The position numbers were made by a program, and so were the translations under genes. Shown here in pieces: positions 11,843 through 24,372 of a stretch of DNA of 64,000 nucleotides. A model generated the notes under the pieces. The model was not told the origin of the DNA and ran no database searches. It worked only from the letters and a program-made list of their open reading frames with translations. Every line of letters begins with the position of its first letter. Position 1 is the first letter of the stretch. The DNA comes from Udeniomyces pyricola (lineage: Eukaryota; Basidiomycota; Tremellomycetes; Cystofilobasidiales; Mrakiaceae): contig BCIK01000014.1 of assembly GCA_039545295.1 (NCBI GenBank), positions 166,976 through 230,975 on the forward strand, given 5' to 3'.

Positions 11843-13869
11843 TCAGACGATCCCACCCCTCCTCGGCTCGTCTGGCACTGCCGATACATCATCCAGTCCC
11901 CTTCTCTCGACGTCCGTCCTTTGCAAAAACGGGTTCTGAACGCCATGCAGGTGAGCCGTACCCGCATTCCTCCTAGCTTCCTCCCAAGCCGCTTCTTCTT
12001 CCTCATGACCCCCTCGGCCTCCTCCGCCCCGACCTGCCACCGGCTCTCCGTCGGGACGACGGGTCGAACGTCCGAAGAACACGCCATGATCATCACCTTC
12101 TTCGTCTTCCTCGGCGGCGTCGGCGGTCCGTTGATTGAGTCGATGTTGTTCCCATTCTCGACGCTCGGAATCGGCTAGGGACCGTTCCCAGGCGGCGTCT
12201 TCGGCGGAATGGGGAACGAACGAGCCATCGACAGCAGAGGAGGGCTTGGTATCGTAGCCGTAGGCGTTCCGATCGGTCGAGCCTTCAGGTGGTCCAGCTG
12301 AAGAAATGGAAGGTAAGGAGAGGGGAAAGAAAAAGAGAGAGAGAGAGGGTAAGGAGTCAAAGAAAGTATGTAACCCCCAACCCTCCTTCCAAAAGGAAAG
12401 GAAGGGAAGAAGAGATCCAAAAAGATGCAGAAGAACCCAGGGGTTTTTTTTTTTTTTTGCTTACGGTAAGGCGGGACGTAATCGGGCGCAGCACCCGTCG
12501 CTGCTTGTAGAGGAACCGCCGTCGACGAACCATTGGCGTGGTACTGATGAGGGTTTAGGACGGCCATGGGCGTCGCCATGTTCGACGTAGGAGTAGCGTA
12601 CAGATGCGGGTTTGCCAGTTGACGAGAACAGGCAAAGGAGAAGAGGGAAAGTACAGACTGAAGAGGACACAGGACGAGAGACTTTGTGTCAGTATCGGGC
12701 CGTTCTGAAGTGGGCATCAAGTAAACCTCGAGGGCCCAAGACGAGAGAAAAAAGAAAAAAAAAAACACAGAGAAACTCGATTTGAGAGAAGTGGATGACT
12801 CTGCAGGATCCACGTACAGCAAAGAACACGGCCGCGACGAGCCAGATGACGTCGTACCACATCGTCTTCTTCCAGGCCGAAGTACAATACGATTTGGCCT
12901 GTGCTGCGGTCAAGGTTTGTTCGCTCCCGACGCTGCCGAGGTAACCACTGTAGAGGGTCTCGCCCGTAGCGGTGGTGGTGCATTGGTTGATGAGGGCTTG
13001 CTTGGTGACGAGGTCTTCGACAATGGCAATGATCCCACCCGTCGCGGCGAGGAGGACCGTACCCGAGGAGGCAAACGCGTAGAGTCTCATCGGTCGAGCC
13101 TTGTTCTGTTAGGAGGTAAGGAAAAAAGGAGGGAAGGGTTTGCAATCAATATGGTTTCCATGAACTGGACCAGGTGGTAACTGGAGGATCGAAAGGGGGC
13201 GGCCATGTAGGCCAGAAAGGTTGATTGGATTGTCAAGATAGAGATCAGGAGCAGGTAAGGGAAGCACGCTCACCGTGCTCGACGCTACGATCCCAAGCAA
13301 CTCGATAGCCGCGACGACGATGTAGATGATACCCAGGATGAGATCAAACACTCTCATCGACGACGTTTCTATTTCGAAGAATCGTCATAGGTGATTGAAT
13401 TTTTTTGGACAATGATGACGACGGTTAGTTCGGCTTGTCCGAGACCCGCCCTCTCGACCTGACATATATCTGCTCCTTCATCATCTGACCCCCCCCCCCT
13501 CCCCTCTCCGTAACATGTCTTCACGCGCCACACCGACGATGCAGAAGAGTCTCTGGCTCAGACAACTGACCTCCACTCTGACTCGTATACTTCAAACGCT
13601 GCCTGGCCCAAATGATGGCCCAGATGCATCCGACCCAGGCAAAGACGGCGACGACGATGCGCAGGGAGCGCGGTTTCGCCCGCGTTAAGGTCGCTATCGG
13701 GCGTTGAATCGAGTAAGCCGGCGGAGGGGATTGCTGCTGCTGCTGCGCTAAAGAAGGAGGAAACAGGAGAAGACGAATGGCAAAGGGAAAATTTCGTGGG
13801 GTTGGTGTGGGTGTGGGAACTCAAGGGGCTATCTGGCCGAGCGATATGGACGGACGCACGGTGGGACAT
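11843..13869 (-). CDS. Four-transmembrane protein, MARVEL/tetraspanin-like topology, unknown
   Basis: I do not recognise a named family. Exons that keep the frame are 13869–~13821, 13747–13571, 13368–13274, 13105–12818, 12657–12465 and 12297–11843. The product starts MSHRASVHIARP and has a Gln run then four hydrophobic segments: LRIVVAVFAWVGCIWAIIWA, FDLILGIIYIVVAAIELLGI, YAFASSGTVLLAATGGIIAI and DVIWLVAAVFFASVLSLFSF. Between TM3 and TM4 lies a loop with two Cys (NQC…YC), like the lumenal/extracellular loop of fungal four-TM proteins. The C-terminal 150 residues are hydrophilic and Glu/Arg/Gly-rich, predicted cytosolic. The first intron donor is uncertain: the frame change needs an intron, but the best candidate is a weak GTTCCC. 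A plasma-membrane scaffold role would be only a topology-based guess. Confidence 0.75.
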
Positions 13870-14342
13870 GGTGTGTGGGGGTAGTGGTTAGGGTGCAGGG
13901 AGGAGGGGTGACCGGTCGTGAAGCAGTGATGACCGATGCGCACAAAAGTACTATACACCTACATAAATAGTTACACCACATTATTTGTGGATCCGAAGCG
14001 AGCTCAACACAGCCTTGCCATTATATATACATATATAGATATGCTTGGATATATGTGCAGTTCACACATATATTCTAACACAGACGCTTCCTTTTTCTTT
14101 CATCTACATCAGAGCCAAGTGCGCACAGCAACGTTGCCCGGCCGTGCCCTGTATCGCACCACGGAACGATTTCATACAATGTCATAGTCGATACAAAGGA
14201 GAGGATGAAAACAGAACGAGGCACTAGGGGGATGGGAACATGTCTGGCAATGGCTGGGTCCGACGTCGTGTATGTATATTTTGTTTCAAGAAGGAAAAGA
14301 AAGCCCATGGATGATGTTGTGCTATAATGTATAGCTGATGAA
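13870..14342. other. Intergenic, AT-rich
   Basis: The 5' flank of the four-TM gene meets the 3' flank of the next minus-strand gene. It includes an ATATATACATATATAGATAT stretch near 14022–14042. No gene is supported. Confidence 0.5.
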
Positions 14343-15280
14343 CTACTCGGCCTGATGGTCGACGTCGTGGTGATGGTGATGGAAGATGCTCTTGATCTTG
14401 GTCGACATCTTCTCGTGGGAAGATACACCCCTGCAGGTCGAAAGATTGAAAGAAGAGAACCGTTGGCCATTAACAACTTGCAGTTATGACCAATGGAAGT
14501 GGACGGGCTGGATGCATGATGATGATGATGATGATGATGAACAGGGTGCAGCTTCATGCCGGCAGTTTTGCTGGCAATAAAAGGGGAGCTCAGAAAGCTG
14601 CCAAGAGACTTTGGGTGTTGCCGCGACAGCCGGCGCGCCTCTCGCGTCGGTTCCAACGTTTCTGCTCACGTCGGATTTGTCCGACCGACTGCGAGATTTC
14701 CCTGGACGCGCGCGCTTCATGACGTACGTACTACGACAAGGTCGGCCGGAAGGGTTCGACATTCGATCGTCTAGAACAATCTTATGAAGTGAGGGAAAGA
14801 GGGTATGGAAAGAGGCACTAACATGCCTTTGAGACCGTGTTGGGCGTGTGTTCTCGCTTCCTTGGTCAACTTGGGGTCGTTGGCTCTCTCCTGAAAAAAA
14901 AAAAAAGAAAGAAAAAAAAGGCGGACCGAGAAAGGAAGCAGAGGACCAGAAGGAGAGAGAGAGAAAAAAAAGGAAAGAAAAAAACAAGAAGGACGGGTCG
15001 ATCGGCCGCGAGTAGAGTTGGTTCAAAGTCGTCAGTATAAAAATGCAAGTTCATCACCACCTTTTTTTATTTTACTCCTTGGTTCCCTCCATCAGTAAGT
15101 GGGTCAGAAGGAAAGATGAAGACGACGAACGAGATATGTGTGATACTTGTCGGCAGTCGTCGGCTGAAGACCGTGCGGCTCATGATGAGCCGGCTCGGAC
15201 GAGGTCGTGCTGGTGCTAGCTTGGCTGTTGGTCGAGGAGAAGGACGACGTTGGAGAGACGGTGTTGGTCGGGTTGTGCAT
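14343..15280 (-). CDS. Small hydrophilic protein (101 aa), CON-6-like motif possible
   Basis: Three exons fit with agreeing phases: 15280–15131, 14890–14823 and 14430–14343. The N-terminus is Ser/Thr-rich (MHNPTNTVSPTSSF), the centre reads ERANDPKLTKEARTHAQHGL, and the C-terminus has a pentahistidine (FHHHHHDVDHQAE). The central motif resembles the short repeated helix of fungal conidiation-specific protein 6 (NPxVSEEAKxxAxxxL), small stress/sporulation proteins, but only one copy is present, so the likeness is weak. The first donor is GTTCGT; a more canonical GTATCA six residues earlier breaks the frame of exon 2. The exon 2–3 junction is phase-constrained and secure. A microsatellite lies in the second intron. 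Function is unknown. Confidence 0.6.
14515..14540. repeat. (GAT)n microsatellite in an intron
   Basis: Seven to eight copies of GAT lie within intron 2 of the small minus-strand gene. Confidence 0.9.
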
Positions 15281-15891
15281 GTTGAACGAGTAGGAGAGGG
15301 GGTTAGAAATAAGTCGACAGAAGGACTAGAGCAGAGATAGAAGGGCTAGCTAGGTCGTTGGGTGTTGGACGTTGGACGTAGGTGGGGAGATATTGGACAG
15401 GGTGGAAAGGGACGAGTAGCGAAGTGAAGAATGCAGTCAGAGGAGCCGTTCAAAGCTTTTGAGGGACAATGATCGAAGCTGCGACGACGCCTCCGACGTC
15501 TGGTGTGGAAAGGGAAGGGAAGGGAAAGGGGGAGGAGGTTCTCGCAGTCGTCTCATAATCTCCGCGTCATTAATCATTCCCGGCCCGGGCTCGGCGTGTC
15601 GTCGATCTCGTCTCCCTCTAAATTCTAGATCATCAACGCATGCGACGGGACACGTCGGCGCTACTCTGGACCAAACTATAGCTCGATATGCATTTGGCTG
15701 CTCAGCGCTCATCCCCAGGCCTCTGTGGACTGGCAGTTGACAAAGTCTAACATATCATATCGCATATATGTCACCCACAATATAGATATATAAACAAGCG
15801 ACTTGCAGCTGCATGATCCCCTTCCCACTCTTTCTTCCTTTCGTCTTGTCAAACTTCCTCACCCCTTGTCTCTTTTGATTCTTTGTTTGTG
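15281..15891. other. Intergenic between two minus-strand genes
   Basis: The stretch holds the likely promoter of the 101-aa protein gene and the CLPTM1 3' flank. Its part next to the start is CT-rich on the minus strand. Nothing else is seen. Confidence 0.5.
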
Positions 15892-18800
15892 TTATCTGGT
15901 CTTCTTGGATTCCTTGGTGGTCGTCGTCGCCGCATTGCTGTCTCCCTGGACATCGTCCGAGGCTGGTTCGGGTACCTGAAGATCCGATTCGACCGCGACT
16001 TGACCGTACTGTAGCCCGTCGACGTTTTCGGGTAAGACAAAAAGGATGACGGGCGATTGAGTTCAATGGAGAGAGTTCAAAGATAACCACGGTCAGCTCA
16101 AAGTAGTAAAAACAGCGAGAAGAGCAAAAGAGAGATAGAGATGGTGAGGAGGGGGGGGGGGGGGGGGGNAGNGGGATTTCGAAACTAACCTCGTTGACTC
16201 TCGACTTGTCGACACGGTAGATGTATCGTTGATAGATGAGAATGATGAACACGACGTCGTCTCGAAAGCATGCGAGTCGATGCAAGAGCGGCACTGGAAG
16301 ATAAGAGGGTCACGAGGAAAAAGAGAGCCAGAGTGACCATACGTGGATGAGGCGTCAATATCAAACCAGAACGGGGAAACAAGCAAGAAGAGAAAGCTGA
16401 GGAACGACGGGCAATCGATAAGATGCCACAGTCGGACGATTTCTTTGACTCACTCTGTAAATTCATCAATGTCAATGTTCAGGAATGGGAGAATATAATC
16501 AGAGGATCGAAACGGATCAGCATGCAATCGACTCTCAAGCAGCTTTCGGGCTTCTCCCTCACTGCTCGCAATCAAGGGCACATATTCTGCGTTTGTTGAT
16601 CTCACCTTGATGACAAACGAGAAGAAGTCGTCGACGACTGTGGATAGAGTCTTGTAAACCATAGCCTGCAAAGAAAAAATTCCAAATCAGACCCATGCCA
16701 CCAAGAAACCCTCAGTCGTCTAGAGCGGTAGCGACGAAAGGGGGGGGGGGGCATATCCTAATGGGTTCTATCCCGAGACAAGATGATTGCAGGCACCGGC
16801 ACAAACCTTCATCGGCATGTGAGCGACGCTCTTGAGCTTGTAGTTGATGATCAACTGAGGGATGAGTTGGACGAATCCTCCCATGTAGATGGCCTGAGCC
16901 GCCGTCGAGACGATGAACGAATACCAGCTCCGATGGGTCTCGTACAAGAGCGAGTACACGGTATACGCCAAGAGGAAAGGACTGGCGCCGTAGGCGACGA
17001 GTCGGAAGGCCAATGCATCGTACTCTTGCGTCTTCTTCTCGTCGTCAGTTAGATTCTTCTTCTTATCCTCGAGGCTCAGGCGATAAGGGAGGAAGAGCGT
17101 CCAAATATCGGGCTGGTCGGTTGGGAGAAGTTTAAAGTCGATGATCTAAACCCATGCGAAAACAGGATTTCGATCAGTTTCTCTTGTACTCAAAGACCAA
17201 ATCGGGAGCAAATTGTTTGGTTTTCTGGTGAGAAGAGAAAGGATGACTAGAACACACCTTGGTGACCTTGTAGAGCTCGACGAGAAGCCCTGTTCCTTGA
17301 CCCTGTGCAACCAATCCACCAACCATTCGTCAACGATCGTTCAGATCACCGAAATCGCGTTTGACAAGACTGACAAAGAGAATCATCCACGACGTATCCT
17401 GGTTGTTGTCCTGAAGGTACAACAAGATGACGAGCTGAGTGACGCAGTTGACGACAATGGTTCTGAGCGAAACGCCGACCATATCGCTATCCTTGTCTTT
17501 TTTGCGCCAGTGCGAGACGTCGGAGCTGAACGCGAGGAACTCAAAGAGCATGTGCAGCATCGACACTAGCACGGTCGTGACGAGCAAAATCGGGTTCGTA
17601 TCGATCAAAATGCGCTTGACTTCGTCCATCTAGCTCGTAAGATGAACGTGAAACACAAAGAAACAGGAGACAAAATGCATGTGTGGATTAGCATGAGGGC
17701 TTCCAGGTGAGATTGCCCATACGATTGGGGGGGGGGGGGGGGGGAGGAGAGAGACGAAGAGGATGTTGACTAACCTCGCCTCCACTGCCTCCAGCAGCAG
17801 CAGCTTGAGCCTCGAAGGATGCGCCAACCGACGAATAAAGCGTAAATTTGAAGTAAGAAAGAGAGTGAAGCGAAATTCGAAGGGGAAGGACAGCCGTCGT
17901 GCTGTTAATCTCGACCATCTGATCTTTGAGAAGCCAAAAGCTAAGTAGAGAGAGGAAGGGACTTAACAACAACTGCCAAAGAAACGGAAGGGATGCGAGG
18001 TCATATCAGGAAGGCGAGAGCAATGGACTCACTCGTTGGGAAAGACGATCGGGAAGTAGCGAGGCTGCTCCCCGGCGGCGAGTCGTCCAGACTTCTCCAG
18101 TTGGACGTCTAGAAAGGGAATAGAATAGCAAGAAGCAGGTAAGCTCAATCGCTGACCTGTTTTATTGAAAAACTATTGTGAGAAAGAGAAAGTTTTAAGT
18201 CTTACGCTCTGCTGTCGCGGGCTGAAGGGTATGGTAGGGGATGTGTTGCTCGGTATCGGAGATAAGGGCAAGAGTCAGGTTGGAATGCCAGTAGGCAACG
18301 ATCGGTGCCACCTTAGGTGCCTGTTAATCCATCAATTGATAAGAGAAGCAGACAAGATCGAGAGACCAAATGTAAGCCAACAATTTGACGATTTGGACAT
18401 CACAAAGAACCAATGTGAAGACCAACCTCTTTCACCAACGCCTCTTGGATTTCCGCTTCGGTCTCGTTGGCAGCAGCGGCTCCCAGAAGCTTGACCTCTT
18501 TACGGACCATGATTTTAGGGCGGTATCTGGTAAGGACTGAAGATGGGAACAACATCAACGGCCAGAGATGCGCAATCAAACGGGCGATTCATCAACATCG
18601 GGTAGAGAGGATCCGTACGCTTTCGTGAGTGAACTACCGAGCTTGCATCATACGATGGATCACTCGGGTCGGGCGAGACGTTTCCTTTGGTAAGATAGAT
18701 GTCTGCCCAGAGAGACGAGGCGTTGTGTTGGACGCTCTGAGCGAATGAGACATGCAAAACACGATGAGATGTGATAAACAAGCAAAAAAAAAAAAAACAA

Positions 18801-19654
18801 TCCAGGATCAGAATCATGATGAAGTTGAAGTTGAGTCACATGGACGGATCAAAAGGCCTTTACTTACTTGTGGGATCGGAAGCTCCAGATTCATGACCTC
18901 GTCAATTTTCCAGTCGCCATAGGTGAGATCGGACCAAACGAAATGAGGCAAGGAGTCCTCATCGTTTGATGATTTGAACGCAAGGTCTCCCGAGGGATCC
19001 GTCGAGAAGTAGACATGCCTGGTAGGGTGAGATGTCGACGGCCGAGATGGGCGAGAAAATCATCAACGCATCAGTGTCGAGGTCAATTAAGAATCAAGGA
19101 GGAATCACGAGGACTGGTTGATATTTGGGTGATGATCGGCGACCGGACCGCCAATGCATCAAGTGCCAGACGACAACACTCACATGTCCATGTTGGTTTT
19201 CTGGGGCCACATCTAGAGGAGGAAACAAGGAATCAGTTTGAGTCGAGTTGGACTGATTGGGAGTCCACCAGGGCAGACCCGACGAGGTCGCGGGAGAGGA
19301 CACATACGGGGGCGGCGTTTTGTTGAGAGACGATACCAGACGATCCCGTGCGAGGTTGATGGACGACTCCATCACCCACGTTGATGTGTGCTGGAGTTGG
19401 AGAGTTGGTAACGGGGGGAGAGAGAGCTGGGAGCTGTGCGTTGAGAGGAAAGGCAATGAGTCGATGAACAGACAGTTTGGGGATATGGCGTCTTGAGCGT
19501 GGTTAGAAAGGGAACGCACGTAGCTGGCAGCGAGCTTGCCCAAGAGTTGAGACCCAACGTAGACCATGATTCCATTGCGGACATAGGTCCAGATTTGGGA
19601 TTGCTCCTCAGCGGGAGCACCATCGCCAACGGGGGCAGCTACTCGAGGAGGCAT
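15892..19654 (-). CDS. CLPTM1 family multi-pass ER membrane protein
   Basis: This is a homologue of cleft lip and palate transmembrane protein 1, the family whose CLPTM1L member is an ER glucosaminyl-phosphatidylinositol scramblase and whose CLPTM1 member retains receptors in the ER. The start at 19654 gives MPPRVAAPVGDG and then a first hydrophobic segment (IWTYVRNGIMVYVGSQLLG). Diagnostic blocks follow: LPHFVWSDLTYGDWK, ASSLWADIYLTKGN, RYRPKIMVRKEVKLLG, FKFTLYSSVG, VKRILIDTNPILLVTTVLVS, LHMLFEFLAFSSDVSHWRKK, SWYSFIVSTAAQAIYMGGFV, PQLIINYKLKSVAHMPMK, VDDFFSFVIK and LHRLACFRDDVVFIILIYQR. Ten or more introns interrupt it; one contains Ns and a G run (16151–16173), another a G run at about 17727–17744. 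The acidic C-tail ends KESKKTR at 15892. Exact borders of the small N-terminal exons were not all resolved. Confidence 0.92.
16151..16173. repeat. G homopolymer with ambiguous bases in CLPTM1 intron
   Basis: Eighteen Gs followed by N-A-G-N; on the gene strand this is a poly-C tract about 15 nt past a GTTAGT donor. The Ns mark base-calling difficulty. Confidence 0.95.
17727..17744. repeat. G homopolymer in CLPTM1 intron (poly-C on gene strand)
   Basis: The run lies about 35 nt downstream of the donor GTTAGTCAAC within a CT-rich intron start. Confidence 0.9.
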
Positions 19655-20215
19655 GTCGTGGTGAGTGAGACGTGGAGAAGACAAGGAAGGACAGGTACTG
19701 ATGGGAGGTGCAGGCTGCAAAGGACCGGAAGGGGATCATCATCATCCATCAACTGGAAACGCGGCCTTGGCGCTATCTTTCGGATTCGGCCGGCGTTGAT
19801 GCGATTTGTACTCGCTCGATGAACACAATTGACGATATATATGCGCGTATGTACAGGGTTCAATCTAACATGCCTCACCGAGCTAGCTCTGGAGGCTGTA
19901 CATCACTGCACGGTGGAAAACCAATGAGACTATCGCCGGTCTGTAACTCCTATCATGATGTGTACGTATATTTGACTCGGATATTGTACTGATCAATCAT
20001 CCTCGGCCCACGGGCATCTACATCTGTACTCATACAACGCATCGTCTTCTCTTCCATAGCGCTCAAGAAGCATACTAAATGACCATTCGTATCAATACAA
20101 GCGAAAGGGGTGACGAGGCGCGGCAGGGTGGATTTGAAGACCGAAGAGATGATAAAACCTAAACTAAAGAGACGTCGACTCGACCACGACGGTCAAGAAG
20201 GTCGGGTTGCCCTCT
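19655..20215. other. Intergenic
   Basis: CLPTM1 promoter side and the 3' flank of the 72-aa gene. No gene is supported. Confidence 0.5.
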
Positions 20216-20727
20216 TTACTGGCCGTAAGTCTTGTCCTCACCCAAAGACTTGCCGGTCTGATGTGCGAGGAAAATAAAGATAGAGATAAAAGAGTGCAGG
20301 GAGGGGGAAAAGGGATAGAGCATGTGAGATGGAGAGAGATGCATAGATGATCAGACAAGACTCAATGTGTGATTTCCTCTCGATCGCAGGGTAGAAAATG
20401 GCGATAGTTTCGACCATCCGCTGAAGGGATGAAAGTCCGAAGGAGGATAAATGGATACGCACGGTCTGCTGGACACCTGATCGGATGCCGTCCGAGATGG
20501 ACTCGGTCGTGCTGGCAGATCCCTCGTAGCCCGCCTTCTTCTCAGCGGCAGCGACTCCCTCTGGTTGATTGATAAGCGAATAGTGACAGTTGAGTCAGAT
20601 GTGTATCATTCTGCATCTCTCGTGAAGAACAATAATTTATGAACTTACTGTCGAGGAAATCTCCGCCTTGACCAGAGGAACCCTGGGTGTTGCCACTTCC
20701 TCCGAGAGCGCTCTTGATCTGATCCAT
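20216..20727 (-). CDS. 72-aa Gly/Ser-rich small protein, conserved-looking, unknown
   Basis: Three exons fit exactly: 20727–20649, 20560–20463 and 20257–20216 (219 nt, 72 residues). The sequence begins MDQIKSALGGSGNTQGSSGQ, continues FLDKGVAAAEKKAGYEG and ends GKSLGEDKTYGQ. It resembles the short, soluble, Gly/Gln-rich fungal proteins that share a DFLDKG-type core, often stress-induced, but I cannot name a family with a known function. There is no signal peptide, Cys or membrane segment. The compact three-exon layout with phase-matched junctions supports it as real despite its size. Confidence 0.75.
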
Positions 20728-21302
20728 GTTGTTGATGTTGTTAAGGGTTGGGTTTGGGTAGGGTAAGGGCTGGATTTGGAGGATGAAAGTAGTTGGGGGA
20801 AAGAGTGGAAAGTAAAGGAAGGGAGGGTTCTTGAAGAACCCCCGAAAGGAGAGATGAGCCGAGGCCATGACGATTCTGTCGTCATAGGTCTAATTAAAGG
20901 GGGATTTATAGATGAGATTGAGCATCAGTGGCGTTGGTCCGGTTTCGCTTCCCTCGGGCACTCGTCATATCGGACTGTGCTGCTTGCATCTTTTTCCCTT
21001 GTGATAGCAGATCTGTTATCATGTGATGTCCGATATCCACAGGGATTTCCAGCAAAAAAGGACAGACGCAGCCAGCACATGCCGCACGCGCAAATAAGAT
21101 AAAGAAGTAGTAACATTAAGATTTGACAAACGACAACAATTGAAGGCGTAGCTCTGTATCTGCCGACGCTCTCTCCCTCTCACTCGCCCATCCTTCGATT
21201 CTCCAGTGATCAGGTCCCTGATCGATGGTTCCTCTCCTTTCATCATCATTCAACCCCGCCCCCGCCCCCTCTTCTCTCAATCTGCAACATACAATTCCCC
21301 AT
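20728..21302. other. Intergenic
   Basis: Promoter side of the 72-aa gene and 3' flank of the beta-helix gene. Open frames here are shadows with no family resemblance. Confidence 0.5.
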
Positions 21303-24281
21303 CTAAAGCATCTTGACCTCCTTTCTTCTTCGCCTCCACCGTTTCCACACCGACCACCCGACAGCGACCAACGCCTGCGCAACCGCAAGGCTCAACCAGG
21401 TCCCCCATCCACGACTCCGCTTTTTCCCTCGAAGCGCCCGACGAAGTGCTCGTTGAGCCTCGTAGTAGAGCGGAGGCGTCGTCATCTCTGTCGCCTCAGC
21501 ATGGGCGGCGAGGACGTCTGGGTGTGGTCGGGTTGGGGGAGAGCCGGAGCGAGGAAGGGGAAGGGATGGGTTCGTGTCGAGTAGAGAGAGGACTTCGGAA
21601 AGAGCAGAGGTTTCTCGACTCTGTTACGAACCAGGTCACACGCAGCAATAATCGAGAAAACGTCGATCAACATCCGTCGAGGGATCGGACGGAGAAAAAA
21701 TAGAGAAAGAAGACACGGATGCGCTGACTGACCTCAAACGTATCCATGTTGCTGCCGAGAGCTTCGAGCTCGGCCCGAAGTCCGTCAATGACCAACCGCA
21801 AGTGTTTGCGTTCCGCTTCGAGGTGTCCGATTCGCGCTGAAAGTCCAGAGAGAGCGGAGCTGGAACGCAACGCCCCAATGGCAAGGCAGAACAAAGAAGA
21901 AGAAAGAGTAGAAGTATGAAAAAAGGTGTTTCCAAAAAGTGGCTTTAAATCTTAGCGTTCTATGTACCGCAGCAACCCCGCAGACGAAAGAGAGGGAAAG
22001 GAGCACGTACAGAATCACACCTTCGCCTGCCTCCTTTTCCTTTCCTCCAGCCAAGGCACGGTCGCACTCCATTTTATAGAGCGCCAGGCCGTCAACTTCC
22101 TGTTGGACCGACTGCAATGCCTCGAGAATGCGGGTTTCGGAGTGAGAGAAGATGCTATCGAGGACCGAGGGTTCACGTTGCTCAGGTCGGGCAAGGCGGG
22201 CGAGTTCTTCCTCAGTTGGCGGCTGGTTAATGGAAAGGCGTAGGAATGATAGAGCACACCAGAACGATAAGGTCAAGTTAGCGTTTTGAGACGTAACCAC
22301 AGCGGACGCGATGCTAAGACATAGATGACCAAAACCTCACCTTCTTGGCTACGATGGGCTGGGGTCGATTGTTGCGATTGAGCGTCTCCTCGTCATCAAA
22401 CTCAGGCTCGGGATCGATGCAGACGACTGCGGTAAATCAAGGGGAGACATCAGGTCAGGCTGACAAACATGCCGTCATGTCCTCAAAGCTTGCCGTTACA
22501 CGCCCAATCCGCTCTTCCGTTTACCAAGCTGAACCATCTCCAACGCACCATATTGAATCGAGCCATCGACAAAGTCCCGCTGGAACTCGCCGTCGGCCGT
22601 GTTACCATCCTTGAGAAAGGCCATAGGCGGACTGTTCTCCTTCTCGCCCTCCAAACTCCCTGGGCATCGATCTCCCCGCAGACCCGAGTGTCTGGCCGTG
22701 CTCATATTCTCGACCACAGTGAAATTGCTCACGCCGGATGCGACGATGCCGTAGCCCATCCAGTAGCCCTTGAGAACATTGTCCCGCACGGTACCACTAT
22801 GAATGATAGTTTCGGTGTCGTCCGACCAAACGGGCGCACCAATGCCGATGGCGACACGGATGATGGCACCAAGGGCATCAATGGTGTTCCTCTCGACGAC
22901 GGTTGAGGTGTACGACTCGGGGAAAGGTGAAGGATCAACGAGGAGGATGCCGCCCATCTGACCTAGAGAGCGAGAGGTGATTTTGTTGTGGGTGATGGTC
23001 GAGAAAGGTGAGCCAAAGATGGAGATGGCAGAATTGGTCGTATCGACGAAACTCTGTGAGATGCACAGACCGAGATTACAGGGACAATGGTGAGGAATGG
23101 TGAGCATGGTATCCGAAAGCGATAATCACCAAATCAATAGGGAGAAATGGCATGGATATATCCCATCCAATCGATCCTTGTCTCCTCTTGGAAGACACTG
23201 GCAGCAGATGAGTGACGGAAACGATGGGCGTACATTATATGACACCACGCTATCTCGGCAACTTAGACTGATGCCGTCTCCGAGAGGCTTGCCTATCGGA
23301 CTGCTCTCGGGATCGGATCCGTCCAAGGCTTCCACCCACTCCTCTCCAGCCGGGCCCTAGAGGAACAGGATGTGGATCAGGTTCAATTGAATTGTTAGCA
23401 ACGATACATAGGTTTACAACACGAACTGTTGGCTAGCGATACTCTGGATTGAGCGTGAGAGAAGNNNGGNGGNGGGGGGGGGGGGGGCTCACGATTTCAT
23501 TCCCGACAATTCTCGCTCCTGTGCAACGCAACCCATCTCCCTCTCGCATATGGATAGCGGCCCATCCTCTCGGGTCTGAAAGTACACACTGCTCAACTCT
23601 CTGCCCCTCATTGTTGCCCAGCACGACCAGCGGTCCATCAGGCGTGTCCGGTAAGGCTCGGCCAAGGGACGCCCGAGAGCCATCAATCTGAAGGTTCAAA
23701 ATGGCGACGCGAGCACAACGACGACAGTCTCCCCTGAAGATGAAATAAAATCATGTGAAAAATTCGCCGTCAAAAGGTAAGGTCAGCCCCACCTCATAAA
23801 GGTTGCACTGGATAGTCGAGAAGACATATCGACCACTTGATCGAGGTCGATAGATGATCCCTCGTTTCTTCACCGGACACCATAGGACAGGCGACTCACT
23901 GAACAGCCGTCACAGCACTCTCAGTCACAACGAGCTTTGCTCGGGTGCCATCCGTAGGGTAGCCTTGGGTACTCAGCTCCTGATCCTTGGACGTGAACAC
24001 AATCGGCCCTGTCAGGCGAAGTGTTACGGACGGACATAGCGAGACCTTCTTGCCTGGTCCTCCTGTTTGAAGCCAAGATCAAGCGAACAGTCAGAAGAGG
24101 AGCTTGTGCTGATGGATTAGGTCGAATACACTCCAAAGATGACCGAAGACGAGTCAGAAGACAGATGACGGGCGTAAGCACCCCAGAAGAGCTCGGTACA
24201 AACTGAGCCAAGGCTCGGTCAACGGTCCCCCTCCCCTTCCCTTCCTTCTCAACGCGTCGTTCCCCGAACTTTCTCGCGTCG

Positions 24282-24372
<91 letters not shown>

